From the NCBI GenBank assembly GCA_037176885.1, contig JAWWNJ010000020.1, forward strand, positions 1,302,001 through 1,366,000: DNA of 64,000 nt, in the 5' to 3' direction. Made by a program: the position numbers and the translations under genes. The DNA is from Favolaschia claudopus. Lineage: Eukaryota; Basidiomycota; Agaricomycetes; Agaricales; Mycenaceae. Shown here one piece after another: positions 30,222 through 41,940 of this stretch. A model generated the notes under the pieces. That model made no database searches, was not told the origin of the DNA, and saw only the letters and a program-made list of their open reading frames with translations. The first letter of the stretch is position 1; the number at the start of each line of letters is the position of its first letter.

Positions 30222-33200
30222 ATTATGACCGCGCCGCGGTTATTTGATTTTTCGCGCGGTTATTCTGACCGCCTAAATTTTGACCGTGGCCTGCCACGGT
30301 CATGCCGACTGTGCGCCGCACAGTCATTCTCAACACAGTCAATCTGGCTGTTCCTGTCATCATATGTTGCTACAAGTCTTTATTCTGTTGAGTCTAATAC
30401 ACAATATCACACCATAAAGTCTATACTGCCTATAACTACCCATAAATCCCGTGTTTTTACAAGCTCGTAAACCACAGTCAGATCAGCCGTGTCGGCGGTC
30501 AAACCGGCTGTGGCGGCGCGGTCAGCCTGACTGCGGCCCCACAGTCGGACCATCCCGTACCATGGTCAGATTGACCAAGGAAGTGTTTATTCGTCAAACC
30601 CATGCAAAGAGAGGGTTTATTGCAGTTTGCAAATATATTGGCACAGCCGCATTTTGATAGAATTTTGAGGCGCTACAGTATATGATTTATTCCTCCCTCA
30701 ATTCCGAGTGGATTCCTTTGAGACCATAACCAAAATTCACCGTTTTGCGAGGCGCATCCAGCCATACCAAATTTGTAGCGAAATACGCGAATCTCAAAAT
30801 CTCAATATGTTCGGCGCGTGAAATTACGCCGTAAAATCAGGGCGCTTTGAGAGAAGTCCAAGGTAGAAAGTGTTCATATACCTATCGGCTACATACCTGT
30901 CAAGTTTGAAACAAAACGGGGGCGGATTGACGCGCCCGCGATGCGTCGAAGAAGCTCATCATTTGGTTATGATGATCCGCGGTCACTTGGGATGCTTTGC
31001 CTCTTTCTTCCACCCTCTTAGACCTCTGTCGGTCCGCGAGCGCTTCAGACTACTTAAGAGGGCACCGGGAGACCCGTTCCTGGTTGGATTTGCCTAGTGT
31101 ATCTTTTATTATTATTATTATTATTAATGCAAAGGAAGGAAGCAACAATACGCTATCTATTCGGCCGTAGTACCAAGATTTGTCCAAGCTCTGGGGTCGA
31201 ACATGGAAGCCAACCTTCAAGGCATTCTGCAGAATCTGCAATCAAGCTTGGGCCCTTTCTCGATGTCTTGGAGCGCCCCGTAGATCATGAAGAGGCTCTT
31301 ACCTGCTGAGATGCCGCCACTGGTACCTTGAACGGGGTACACTCAGTGGCCCTGGTGTGTCACTACAAGGTGTTGTTCCTCAAAGCTCCGCTAAGCGTGG
31401 ACCCAGAGCGTTGAGAAGGCATTTGGGGTACGCTATTGACCTTTGAGCAAGCAGCCCTTTCTTCCTGCACTGAGCTTTCGCGGTGGCAACCCGTCCGATC
31501 AGCGCATTGATTGGCCTTCTTCGACGCGTCGCGGCCGCGTCAATCCGCCCTCATTTTGTTCCAAACTTTAGAGGTGTGTAGCCGGGAGGTATTCAAACAG
31601 TTTATACCTTGAACCTTTACCTCAAAGCACCCTGATCTCACCGTGTAAATTCACGCGCCGAACGGTTATTGAAGGATATTGAGATTTTTAGACACGCGTA
31701 TTTAGCTATGAATTTGGTATGGCTGGATGCGCCTCCCAAAACGGTGAATTTTGGTTATGGTCTCAAAGGAATCCACCCGGAATTGAGGGAGGAATAAATC
31801 ATATACTGAGGCAACTCAAAATTCTACAAAATGCGGCTGTGCCAATACATATGCAAACTGCAATAATGTTATATCAGATTGTACATAGCGGCACTCTGCG
31901 CTCATCGCAGGCTTTTTTGTATCGAAATTTAACACTATCGTTCCCATCACCTCGTTCGCGCCTAAACATCGACCAAGGTAGCCCTACATCTCACAAGCCC
32001 TCATCGTCGCCCACGCAACTCGGACGCTGCACCGACACACCGACATCACCATGCCCCGCGCGTCCCAGCCGAGGACCACTGGCAGCCGAACACGACAAGT
32101 TGAACAGCTCCTACACCTGATGTCAGTGTCAGCTTGACAAAGATGTCTGATTCGCGTCGTGGACACTTGAGCTTGTACGACCTGACAGTTTCCACATCCC
32201 AAAAAATATGAAGAGCACCGTATCCGACGCCCAGGCTTAACTCACAGTTGGTGTGTCTGCTGAAGTAGTGGCTCGGCTGGCCATATAGCCGGAGTAACGA
32301 CTTCGTCGTTACTCGTATAGCCTGCCCCCTTAATATGTATACTCCTATCATTTTACCTACAATCGTCTACATATATTCGCAGTAGCTACAGACACACCTC
32401 AGTCGTTCACCCTCTCGTGTGCCCGGCTGAGGTTTGTCTTCTATACCTTTGACTTCCCTCTCTTTACTTACGACGACTCTAGTTTACTTTGTCTTTAGGT
32501 ATGGTTGCGGACCGAACTTCGTGACAAGTCGCAGTCCCAATTTGGTAAATGATACTGTCACGTCAGTTTTCATTGAGACATCCTGGGATTGTGTAAATAG
32601 CATTGCAAGAAGGTAATCTACAAATGTACTGGAGCAAAACTTCGAAAAATCGGTTTTCCGTGTTTTGCACGGCAATTTCGCGCTTTTGATTGCGGATCAC
32701 TCGGACCGGTGGCTGTGCAGCAGCATCAATGTCGCCTGGCCATTGCCGATTTCTTGGTTAGGATATTTCACTTTCACTGTGGGGTCCGGAAGAAGGAGTC
32801 CGGGGTTGCAGAGACAGAATGGCAGAGAAAGACTTGATTACCTGCCTCAAACTCGCGACGCCGCTGAAACGTCCCGATGAGGCCCAAATTTTGGGCTCTG
32901 AGGCTGATCGCGTCTCCGACTGCCATCGCCATTTCCCGCCCGTAAGACGCGTCCACATGCCTCATGCGAGTGCTCTGACGACTGTGATGCCTTTTAACTC
33001 TTGTGAGTTTGCCAGTTATCCCCTCCCACCTCTCTTTGACCGGCACGAGGGACATGGTATGACCATCATTTGCATCGCTGATTCACGCGCTCCTCAGCCT
33101 CTCGATACTTTGCAATTAGCTTCAAGACTTGATGGGAACGTATGCGGAGAGACTCGGATTCAACCACCTCGACACTCCACGACGTTCCGCCTCGTCAATT

Positions 33201-33405
33201 CGCTCGTCAACCGCTCGTTTCCGCCACGATCTCATTCCCAATCACCAATTTCTGCAACACGCCATCGGCCACCTTGTATTCTGATTAAAGGTGCGTGTGT
33301 CATTAACTCTCTCCCCCTCGTCGGTCTCATCCACCTCCCTTCAGCTCCTTCTGCTGAGCGCGAAAATGTGTCTCTCCTCCTCTTTGCCCCTCCTCCCTCC
33401 TCTAC
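30222..33405 (-). mobile_element. Inverted copy of the parent element, without the insertions
   Basis: In reverse order it contains blocks E (30222-32036), D (32030-32250), C (32250-32300), B (32290-32440) and A (32826-33405) of the 9.7-21.5-kb element. It therefore gives the empty sites for the 1.2-, 1.8- and 4.1-kb insertions there. Its own CACTG ends are missing on both sides: at 30222 the match stops after GCGGTCATA. An ATT-rich expansion lies near 31108-31126. No transposase gene. Confidence 0.75.
33291..33344 (+). other. Probable intron in block A
   Basis: GTGCGTGTGTC...CTTCAG with a pyrimidine-rich 3' part, conserved in both copies (also about 11265-11320 on the minus strand), between CCTTGTATTCTGATTAAAG and CTCCTTCTGCTGAGCG. 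It supports block A being part of a former gene. Confidence 0.45.
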
Positions 33406-33429
33406 CCTCAACGAGCTCAATTCGCAGCT

Positions 33430-33775
33430 CCCTGCGGAGGCTTCTCATTCGACACATTTGACTGGATGGTCGCCGGCGGGCTCATCAAGTGCCAGGATTC
33501 GTTTGCGACGTTTGGAAGTATCCTGGGAAATGCGTCGATGTTGGATACTGGGTGAGTAACTCTCATTGCTGCGTCTCTGCGCATAACTGACTCACTTCAA
33601 GACCCGTTACACCACACCAGCTTCCTCGCTCGAAACGGCGCCCTCGACCCTTCCACCTCCACACTCCACAACCCTCATACCGACACGGTGAGGGGTGATG
33701 TGACCCTCGCAGCGAGCGCTCTCGGGCCGGAACCCAAAGTCGGCGCGAAGCTGCACAAAACAGACTAAAACTAAA
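33430..33775 (+). pseudogene. Unidentified C-terminal coding fragment
   Basis: One frame reads GGFSFDTFDWMVAGGLIKCQ, then DSFATFGSILGNASMLDTG, to a GTGAGT donor at about 33553. After a short intron another reads DPLHHTSFLARNGALDPST and ASALGPEPKVGAKLHKTD, then a stop. The texture is clearly proteinaceous, but I cannot name the family. Exon phase at the intron is not resolved. It follows block A and may be the 3' end of the gene of which block A is a part. Confidence 0.35.
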
Positions 33776-33804
33776 TACGATGTACATGCAATGTATATGG
33801 GAGG

Positions 33805-33906
33805 TGTATTATACATTTATCTCTACATCTTATTTCAGATCATTCGGTGAAGTATACAGCAAGATTTTGGCCAAAAAGCCACGGCAATTTCTATTTGCCA
33901 CCACTG
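33805..33906 (+). repeat. Right-end fragment of the foldback MITE family
   Basis: Matches the right arm of the elements at 46823-48133 (TATCTCTACATCTTATTTCA, GCCACGGCAATTTC, GCCACCACTG) and ends at the terminal CACTG followed by TA. No left arm is present. Confidence 0.75.
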
Positions 33907-34036
33907 TACGTGACCATCCGGAGACAGTGGCGCGACATTCTCAGGCGCTCCAACTTGGTGCATCAGCATTTGCCAAACGAGTGCTCGATGAACCGCTAAA
34001 ACTATCACGGAAATTTGGCATTAACACGTTTAACTC

Positions 34037-35819
34037 ATGGATGATCTCCAGGAGGTCCTTAGTTCGGTTGAAGTAACGGAACTGCGATACAACGGGGGGC
34101 AGGTTTATCGTTTGCGGAGAGATCTCTACGGGGAACTCTTGAAAACACTCACCGCATATCGTCGCCGAGCCGCCGAATCCTTCGTGTCGTGGGGCCAGAA
34201 TTTACCTCCATTAATGCCCACTTGGGGTCGTGGAGATGATCCTATGGCATTTTACGCAGCGAATGAGTTCGAAATCTTGGGTGTTTGTTATCGCACCGAG
34301 GTTGAAGCATTCCTTGCGGCTTTGAGTCAATACCATGACTTTGTTGACTCGGATGATATTTCCGGTCAAAACATCGCAGCACAACGGGCCTATGAAGAAT
34401 CTCAAAACGGCGTGACTGAGAATCGCAGATCCTCATCTGTTCCTGAGCGCAACATCTCGTACGTTTCTGACACGTACAAGCCTCGCACTGGCGCTTCTCC
34501 TCGAATTTCCACTCCTCCAATCTCCTCTTTCCATATTCCTTCCCCACAACGCAACAGTAGCGATTTGAACGAAGAAACGGATGATATTCCTGAAGCTAAA
34601 AGGGAACCAGAGGCAGAGAAAATTTCGAAGCCGAAAAAAAATTCGCGTCGTACCACCGTCGAAGAAGTCACAGACGAGGATGATTTAAATTATGAAACAG
34701 CTCGCGAGGATGCGGCTACACTTCCTAGATCATCCCGCCATTCAACGGGTTTTGGAACATCATCCACGCCGGTGTCGAAATTTCATCCCGCGCTTGCTCC
34801 GACGTACTCCAGGTCTGGAGTAAAATACCGTCAAGCTTCTCGTGACGCGACAAACTTTGCCCGCGAAGCTTCGCCAGCATCCATTTGGATTTAGGATCCG
34901 AAATTCCGCCGACCTCCCTCGAAGGGATGATGAGTCTGGGGCTAAACAACGTGTCAGAAGATCGGAAGGAGACTACCCTGGGGATTCAGACAGCTCGGAT
35001 TCCAATGACGATATGGATAAAGGAAAATCGAACCGTGGGAACTCAGACCGCTTACCGCCAGACAAACCATCGCCATCAAACAAAAATTTGACGGAAGGAC
35101 CTCCAGACGACCCTAGTGACGATTCCGATGACTCTGACGACTCAGAGCATGACAAGAATACACCACTTCCCCGCGCATTCGATTTCCCCAAACGAAAAAT
35201 CGTTCGCTCGAACTTACAGGATGAGATCGATGAGAGCCGCTATTTTGATTTGCGATTCAAAGACGCGGACATTCCGAAATGGGACGGAAACCCTGACAAT
35301 TTGTCTCGTTGGATCCAGGAAATCAATCTCTTCGCAGAGGATGGAGCGAGAGCTTGGAAGCAACTCGGAACAATTGTTCCCCGTGTTCTTACTGGTGCCG
35401 CAAAGAGTTGGTACTTCAGTCTGGATATCAAATGTCAGCGGAAAATTCGTCAGAACTGGGATACGATGCGCCAAGCAATCGCCGACTTCTTCCTCACGAG
35501 CAAGTGGCTTGAGAAGACGCGGGCGAGAGCTCTGCGCGCGAAATATCGGGAGGAAAACTTTTTGCACGAAAAGCCAACAGAATATCTCATTCGCAAGCGC
35601 GAATTGATTGCCGTCGTCTATTCCTTCGATGACGCCTCTGTTATCTCGGAAATAATGAACGGCGCACCTCGTTCCTGGTGCACCGTACTTGACACGCAAA
35701 AAATTGCAACAGTTGTGGAATTCCATGCTGCTGTTGCGTTCCACGAGGATACTCTGCTGGACTTGGGTGCCGAATCGACCGATGCAACTTACAAGAGCAC
35801 CCGCGACGATGAAAAATAG
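34037..35819 (+). pseudogene. Gypsy-type LTR retrotransposon gag, frameshifted
   Basis: Two overlapping frames make up a gag: 34037-34894 (MDDLQEVLSSVEVTE; Ser/Pro/acidic-rich second half) and 34842-35819. The second frame carries the retrotransposon gag domain: DADIPKWDGNPDNLSRWIQE, LTGAAKSWYFSLDIKCQRKI, MRQAIADFFLTSKWLEKTRA and HEKPTEYLIRKRELIAVVYS. The shift lies between FAREASPASIWI and the second frame, around 34842-34894. No zinc knuckle, protease or polymerase follows: the stop at 35817-35819 is 24 bp from the polypurine tract of the 3' LTR. A foldback MITE end sits directly upstream, and the 5' LTR is not seen. The element is thus a gag-only deletion derivative. Confidence 0.75.
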
Positions 35820-35843
35820 ATTCGCTCCTCACAATCGTGGACT

Positions 35844-35851
35844 GGGGGGGA
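35844..35851 (+). other. Polypurine tract
   Basis: GGGGGGGA immediately before the LTR start TATGTCATGGAT. The identical arrangement at 57856-57863 supports it as the plus-strand primer. Confidence 0.7.
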
Positions 35852-36328
35852 TATGTCATGGATTACAGATAAACGAGGAATCACGATCGTAAGTCTCACC
35901 TTGTTCCTATTTCCATCTTGCTTTGTACATTACATTCCACTCTCCATTTCTCTTTCTCTCTCACCATTCTCCTTGTTCCTAGACTTGACATCATTATCGA
36001 CTTCATCCCGCTACGTCTCACGTACCTAAAATGTATAAAAGCCTTACTCGAAGCGCTTGAATATTATCTTTCATCTACATTCAACCCACTTGTGTGCTGC
36101 GCACTCCAAACTAAGCTATCTGCTTCCCTCTTCAAGCATCCAGTAAAGCTTCGCGCTACTGGATCGCTTCGGTACTCGCCGAATAAGTAAAGCTTTGCGC
36201 TACTTACCTCGGCTCGGGATTTGCCGCCAACGGATTTCAAACGGACTCTTGAGGACTGTCCCAATCCTTAACAGATACGTTTGAACGACTATCTTCAAAG
36301 GAGTATATAAAGTCTTGTTACGAGACTA
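35852..36328 (+). repeat. 3' LTR of the gag-only element
   Basis: Runs from TATGTCATGGATTAC to TATAAAGTCTTGTTACGAGACTA (last part 36306-36328). The end is shared with 15297-15352. A TATAAA-like box (36306) lies close to the end, and a pair of AGTAAAGCTTYGCGCTACT repeats lies at 36144 and 36186. It interrupts the Harbinger-like fragment on its right. Confidence 0.65.
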
Positions 36329-36778
36329 CTTCCATCGCTGCCAGAGAAAAGAACAGGTCCGGTGCGTGATTCGGGAGGTACGGCTTGATTCCCAGCCAAA
36401 CTCCAGCTCGAGATCGACTAGACGGCAGGGATATGCAAGCCTACGAAGGAGCATGCAAAGAGCGGTGACCCGATCCTCTTTGATGCCCGTTTGCGGGCAT
36501 TCAACTATCTCTGGCAGCTCAAGAGCATCTACAAGAGCAACTACTTCGGCGCGAGTGAATCTGAGAAATATTACGGACTGTAGGAACAATTAAAATGACC
36601 GCAAAGCCTACCTGAACTGGTCAAGCCACGTCTGGCGAGTGAGTGCCGTCAAGTCGACTCGTGGCGGTATGGTACGAGAGATATCTGGGTCAATTTCGTC
36701 CTATTCATCGACAATGACCTTCAGCAGCTTTGTGAAACGGATTCGGGACTCTAAGAGGGCGATCTGAGTTGAGGGCAT
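36329..36778 (-). pseudogene. PIF/Harbinger-like transposase N-terminal fragment
   Basis: Exon 1 (36612-36778) starts MPSTQIALLESRIRFTKLLK, has an in-frame TAG at 36701-36703, and ends DLTALTRQTWLDQFR. A 51-bp intron (36561-36611) leads to exon 2: FTRAEVVALVDALELPEIVE, EDRVTALCMLLRRLAYPCRL and LELEFGWESSRTSRITHRTC, then FLWQRWK. This N-terminal helical region is typical of the fungal DDE_Tnp_4 (Harbinger) transposases. The catalytic domain is absent because the LTR element begins directly at 36328. Dead by nonsense mutation and truncation. Harbinger transposases cut 3-bp sites, as seen for the AGGGGCGC MITEs of this window, but a link is only a suggestion. Confidence 0.7.
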
Positions 36779-37210
36779 AGTGTTCGAATTCTGAGGCAGA
36801 GACTATCGATTAATCGACGATAAATATATGAGGCTGCATTGTAGCGCTCGTTCAACAAGCGACCCGGAGATAGCCGAGCGGCCGGAGCGGCCCTGGTCAC
36901 TCCGCACAAACGCTCTATTTCAATTGGGGGAGCTTGCTCCCCCTTTCAAGTTATCAGAGCCGTCACCGAAAAGCAATAAGCTGTGCTCGAGAGCGTTTTG
37001 ATGTAATCAATAAGATATATTGCAACTCCGAGTGATGCGGGGGATATCCGCCTGATCCAGAGACAGTCCGCTTGATCCCAGGTGATGGGTGGTGATGGGA
37101 ACACAATTTTTGAGAGCACTAAGTCGACGAATTCAACAGCGTAAATGCGTAAATATGACGGAAATTGGGATCCCGTGCGGGTATCCCACTGAATATACCT
37201 TTTTCATTTT
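36779..37210. other. Spacer, one strong hairpin
   Basis: No gene. GGGGGAGCTTGCTCCCCC at 36938-36955 is a perfect palindrome. A tRNA A-box-like string (TAGCCGAGCGG) lies at about 36884 without a matching B-box. Confidence 0.4.
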
Positions 37211-37214
37211 GAGC

Positions 37215-37325
37215 ACTATCGTGGAAGCTTTAGTTTAATGGTTATCGCTCCTTCTCTTCACTTTGACGGACAGATATTGCAAGGTCACGCGTTCGATTTT
37301 GCTTCGGCGTAGCAAAATTTCCTTT
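37215..37325 (+). other. tRNA-like sequence (possible SINE head)
   Basis: TTAGTTTAATGGTTATCGC resembles an A-box/D-arm and ACGCGTTCGATTTTG a weak B-box about 60 bp later. The T-stem does not pair properly, so this is not a functional tRNA. It may be a tRNA-derived SINE remnant. Confidence 0.3.
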
Positions 37326-37754
37326 TATGGCATTCTCTTTTTCCAATCTTCTTGCTTTTTCTGAATGTCATTTGCAGTTGCCAATTGACATGTTCTTGTG
37401 CCTTTTTGCTTTCCACTCTATTTCCAACCCAATTGAGGAGGTTGGGAGGGTTTCAATTGTATGCCAAGGAAATAAATTGTGTCTCTTGATTGTGTCTCTT
37501 ATAGTCCTTGAAAGTTCATAGCCCTTATATCTAGTAATCAATATATGGAATGTGAAACCTCTGCTCTGGGTTAGTCCATAAATATGGTGAAATTTTGGGA
37601 GGCAGAAAACAATAAACACTACAATTCACTGGAGACACCCTTAATTGGTGATGTTGGGGGCTTGAACCTCTCAAAATGCTTCAAGGTCAATTTAGTACAT
37701 TATTCCGTCTCGCCAGGTCCCACCGCGCATAATACTGGGCGATGCTGGGCATAA

Positions 37755-37802
37755 AGTCGGAAAAGCACTTCGAATGGGAACGGGCATCGCCTATGATCGC
37801 CG
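37755..37802 (+). repeat. Left arm of a dispersed inverted repeat
   Basis: About 45 bp (ACTTCGAATGGGAACGGGCA, TCGCCTATGATCGCCGCGGC) recurs inverted at 38643-38695. The flanks differ, so these are two copies of one dispersed repeat and not a simple hairpin. Confidence 0.65.
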
Positions 37803-38642
37803 CGGCAGCTTTGTCTTTGTTTGGTTCGCTGGGGCACTTGGTTCCGATTTTGTCAACTTAATACCGTCTTCGTCTTCAACATTTTGTTCTCGCACCAAAG
37901 TAAAAGTCATAGTGAATTTAGCAAAACAATAGGGCTACTAAAGCGGATTTTCGATTTTTGCCCTCAACAGAGTGTAATACACTATTTATGGGAATCATTG
38001 ACCATCTCGGCACGAGGAGGACAAAAATGAAAAATCCGCTTTAGTACTTCTACGGAGGGAGTGAGCTCAAGGAACTTTGCAAGCAATTTCTAAGAGATCT
38101 CTTCAGAATTGAAAAAGCCTTAGGGTTTATACTGAAAAGGTGATGTTCACGCAACAGTGAGCCCATATTTCGGAATGTGTCAGATATAATACCTCCAGAC
38201 CTCATTATTAGTGCCTATCAAAGTTATGCGTATATATTTCTACCAACAGGTTGCGCCGAATGTCCTAAATTGAACGGGTATGTTGAATTGTGACAGAATG
38301 TAACGTCTGTCACAGTTCAAGTTGCGATATTTGTTCATTTCAGTTTGAGCTAGAAACATCGTATAATCGCGCAAAAAGCGGCTTTTTATCAATAATATGT
38401 GTATTTCCTTGGGCTCACACAACAAATTTTAAAGTTCAGGTACGGGCATTGTACCCACATTTCAGTGGTGATTCAGTGTTTTCAGCGAAACACTCCAGAA
38501 AATAGGATTTTCGAGCTAAAAATTGCTGGGGCGTGTAGTGGTAGTGCTCGCACATATTTCTGCTCTTGTAGCCAGGTCGATAACCTTTGTGGGGAAGCCA
38601 GAAAACAATGGAACCTGCGAAGTGAACATTTGATTGGGGACA

Positions 38643-38790
38643 AACAAAGACAAAGCTGCCGCGGCGATCATAGGCGATGCCCGTTCCCACTTCGAAAAAG
38701 CGCAGACCACCTCCCGGAATCGAACCCTCAGCCATCATATGATCACGTGATGTGTTCGGGGAGGGGGTGAGCTAGGGGAGCTGCAGAGTC
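38643..38790 (-). other. Repeat with tRNA-type B-box (SINE candidate)
   Basis: The minus strand contains CCCTAGCTCA (A-box-like, about 38775) and GGTTCGATTCCGGGAG (B-box) 55-60 nt apart, followed by the sequence shared with 37755-37802. Partial CTCCC/GGGAG pairing mimics an acceptor stem, but the D and anticodon arms do not fold. Most likely a tRNA-derived SINE. Confidence 0.35.
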
Positions 38791-38799
38791 TTTCGTTAC

Positions 38800-40200
38800 T
38801 TACGCTCGTCGCGCTGCCCGAGTGCGAGGCATCTGCGGCGGCTTCAATACATTGTGCATCATGCCCTAAACCCCGTTGTCACCAGTGCCTCGACCTCAGC
38901 ACCAAGCTGCGTGAATGCAGGCTTGGCATCGCGGCTGCCGGCAGCCGCCCACAACGATGACCTCCATGCTGCATCTGCCCTGGGTGTAATACCGATAAAC
39001 ACTTAAATCGGACTTTATCTTATATGCTTTGGCGGTAATTGTCTTTCGGCTACTTAGCGCTACTAACAAAGTACTCTCAGCAACTTGGCAAGGGAGACAA
39101 TATATTGAGAGCAGGACAAGGAATCAAAACGGGGTTGTAATTGAGTCCAGAGCGATCACAAATCTGAGTTCATTTTGAGCTCGGAAAAAAGATGTCAATT
39201 TGGAATCAAGACGAGACCGAATTGGTGTCATCAAACAATCTCAAATCAAGGTTTCAGCTTGGTCTCACCAAGACCCCACTCCAGGTTGGTGGTGTATCAG
39301 TGATGTGCCGGGGACTGACACCATCGCATCGCGCTCGGCTCGGCTTTGGCGACGCACAAACATCCTGCGCAACCTCTTGCTTACTGTATTCCACCTTTCT
39401 GGTTGTCGACTTGCCCTGCTTGTGCTCAAGAATCCGATTGAGCTCCACCTCCGATTCCGGCTCTCGTGCCTGAGGTTCATGGTGCCCAAAATCATCGACT
39501 GCAAGCTCAACAGAACCGCCGACTTCAAATTTTCCGAGCTATCCATCTTCAGAGCGCTTGGTTGACTTTCAATCTACGTTTCTTTCGGCTGGTCTTTCGT
39601 CAAGCATTTTCAGCAATCTCAACACTCGCCGCTGTCACTCGCCAAATGTTCGTCAACTCACTAGGAAATACCTCCACTTTTAGCGGCCAATTTTCATAAC
39701 GCGCAGTGCGCTTCTTCTGCGGATTCTTCGCTTTCCTTTCCCACTAGCAACTCATTCAGTTTGCGGAGTATACACCAGCTCGATGTGCCACCACCCGCAT
39801 CTCTTGCTATTTATCTAATATCTTGCCTCTCATCTTGCACGGTGCCTCAGCCCGAGTCTCTGTTGCTCTCGTACCCTCTCAATGTGCCCATCCGACGGTG
39901 TTCCTGTTGACTCATGCTAGCCATTGTCTGGAAAATTCTTCAACTGAATTCAGGATGGTAAGAGTAGTTTTAACATGGCTCCAACTCTTGTACCAGTTTT
40001 ACTCGAATTCTAATTAAATTCTATGTGCGACGAATCCATTTTCGGCTGACGTCCGAGTCTGCGTACAGCAAGCGTACAGTAATGTCGAAGTCAATCAGGT
40101 CTCCGTGTTGAAGGTTATCTTGCGAGCTCAAAGGTATTAGCGCACCCCAAGAAGAAGCTGTCTATTCTCAACGCGTCGCCAAAGAGTCGACAGCCTTGAA
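38800..40200. other. No supported gene
   Basis: Several short frames (39192-39473, 39200-39565, 39823-40017) lack motifs and overlap one another. Nothing recognised. Confidence 0.4.
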
Positions 40201-40223
40201 GAAACTCTGAAGAGTTTGCCCAA

Positions 40224-41754
40224 TTGACAAACGTGACCGTTGCACAAGGATCATGCATAATTGATCTGGCTTCAACGGCCATCACGCGCGGGTGCAGTCC
40301 CATGTCCTTATTTGGACATGGGCGTCCACAGCCATCGCACATGAGCCTGAAAAATCGGTCATTCCCGGGCACGGATCGGCCAACGTTATGGGTGAAACTT
40401 GCCAACCTCGGGATCTCAGGACCGATGGTCGAGTGGCTCAAATGCCTTTACGATCGAATTCGTTACATAGTTCGGCTGGATGGCCGATACGGGCCACAAT
40501 TTGAGTCTCTCCTCGGAATTTTAACCGGAGATCCAGGATCATGGAACCTTTTCATGGCCGACTTTCGCTTGTCAGTCCATCCCGATGGTATTCGACTAAA
40601 TGGAGTCCCAGTGAATCAAGTTGAACATGCCGACGATGTTATGACGGCCTCTACTTCACCGCCAGGATTTCAACTCCACCTCCATGATTCTGGGTGCTGG
40701 GCGGACAATAATGGATGTGAAGTCTCAATTCCGAAATCGCTTTGCCAAATCTACGGACGTCGACAAAGGTTTTACCCTATCTTTCACATTGCGGGCAAAG
40801 CAATCCGTCACGAACCGCTAGCACGTTATCTCGGTATCTGGTTCGAAACGGGATGCAAATTTATGTGGCGAGAACAGTACATCGTGAAGGCCAAAAAAGC
40901 GTCAAAGGTGGCTAACACATTTCTCGGACTCCATCGTTTTGTGGGCTCAATGCCAGTCTGGGAACTAAGGACGCTGTATATGGCTCGGGTGGATCCCTAT
41001 CTCACTGCTGGATGCGAGATATGTTTGGATATTCAGGAGAAGAGTTTGAGTCTACTTGAAAAAAGTTCAACTAAAATTTCTCCGTCGGATGCTGGGAATC
41101 GGCTCACGCTCGATGAAGGCCGTTCTTTTCTCCGAACAGGGATTTGGCCCATTCGCTACCGACGTATCTATCTGGGGCTGAAAAATCTGTGCTACTGGAT
41201 TAAACTGGATGAAGACAGGCCAGCGTGGAATGCGCTGCAAGAGTCTATCAACTCAGCCCGTCAGCGCAAAATCTCTTGGATCAACGACTTGCGTATTGTC
41301 CTCTCGAAATTGTACATACCCGTGGCACTGGATATCTCGGGCCCTTTGGAAGTCGCAGCAGTGGAAGAAGCCATGAAGCAAGTAAAGCATTCTATGGAGG
41401 CCTGGATTGATCACGAACTTGCAAATTCGTCACGAACAAAGGATCTCCTTGTTGGTAGGGTCGAAATGGACAAAGAATCCGGAAAATTGGTCAAGAAATC
41501 CTTGGAGTTTCGGCACTATCTGCGCGTTAAAACCCCTGCGCATCGACTCGCTCTGACACGCCTTGTTCTATCCAGCCACAGTCTTGCTGTGGAGCGGCGT
41601 AGGTGGAAGGAGCGAGGAAAAGACGTCGTCCCGAGAGGACGAAGCCCATGCACTGTTCATTTGTGATCACCCGGAGCTCATGCAAGTCCGAGAAGAGTTT
41701 CTGGCTGGATTGTACGAGACGGTACCAGAGTTCAAAGGTGCTTTCACAGTTTAA
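40224..41754 (+). pseudogene. Non-LTR (LINE) reverse transcriptase, truncated and frameshifted
   Basis: The frame 40224-41666 enters the reverse transcriptase at PGTDRPTLWVKLANLGISGP and includes MVEWLKCLYDRIRYIV, the primer-grip-side motif ILTGDPGSWNLFMADF, and the catalytic block VEHADDVMTAS (the ADD triad kept). Then come thumb-like and C-terminal helices to HRLALTRLVLSSHSLAVERR. The reading shifts near 41640 into EDEAHALFICDHPELMQVRE and GLYETVPEFKGAF (to 41754). The cysteine pair that normally precedes DEAH.LF.C in this family is missing. The endonuclease and the first reverse transcriptase motifs are lost upstream of about 40345. A 5'-truncated, inactive LINE copy. Confidence 0.75.
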
Positions 41755-41940
41755 TGCTCTTCGGATTTACGACGCTACACCAATGCTGCTGGTCAGCCCA
41801 CCTCCATCCTCATCGGCGTTATAAAATCACCAAATATACCACCGGTTTTTGGACCTTGTTTCCTACCCTTTTCCTCGTGCCGATTTTGGACCTGGTTGTT
41901 TTTTGGTTACTGTTTTTGGTGGTATCAAATAAAACAAAAA

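Noticed and set aside
36884..36955. tRNA-Ser or tRNA-Leu gene starting at TAGCCGAGCGG
   Set aside because: There is no matching B-box or acceptor stem downstream; the GGGGGAGCTTGCTCCCCC hairpin is unrelated.
40115..40441. 108-residue minus-strand frame with several cysteines
   Set aside because: It overlaps the start of the LINE reverse transcriptase on the plus strand, and the cysteine pattern fits no zinc motif I know.
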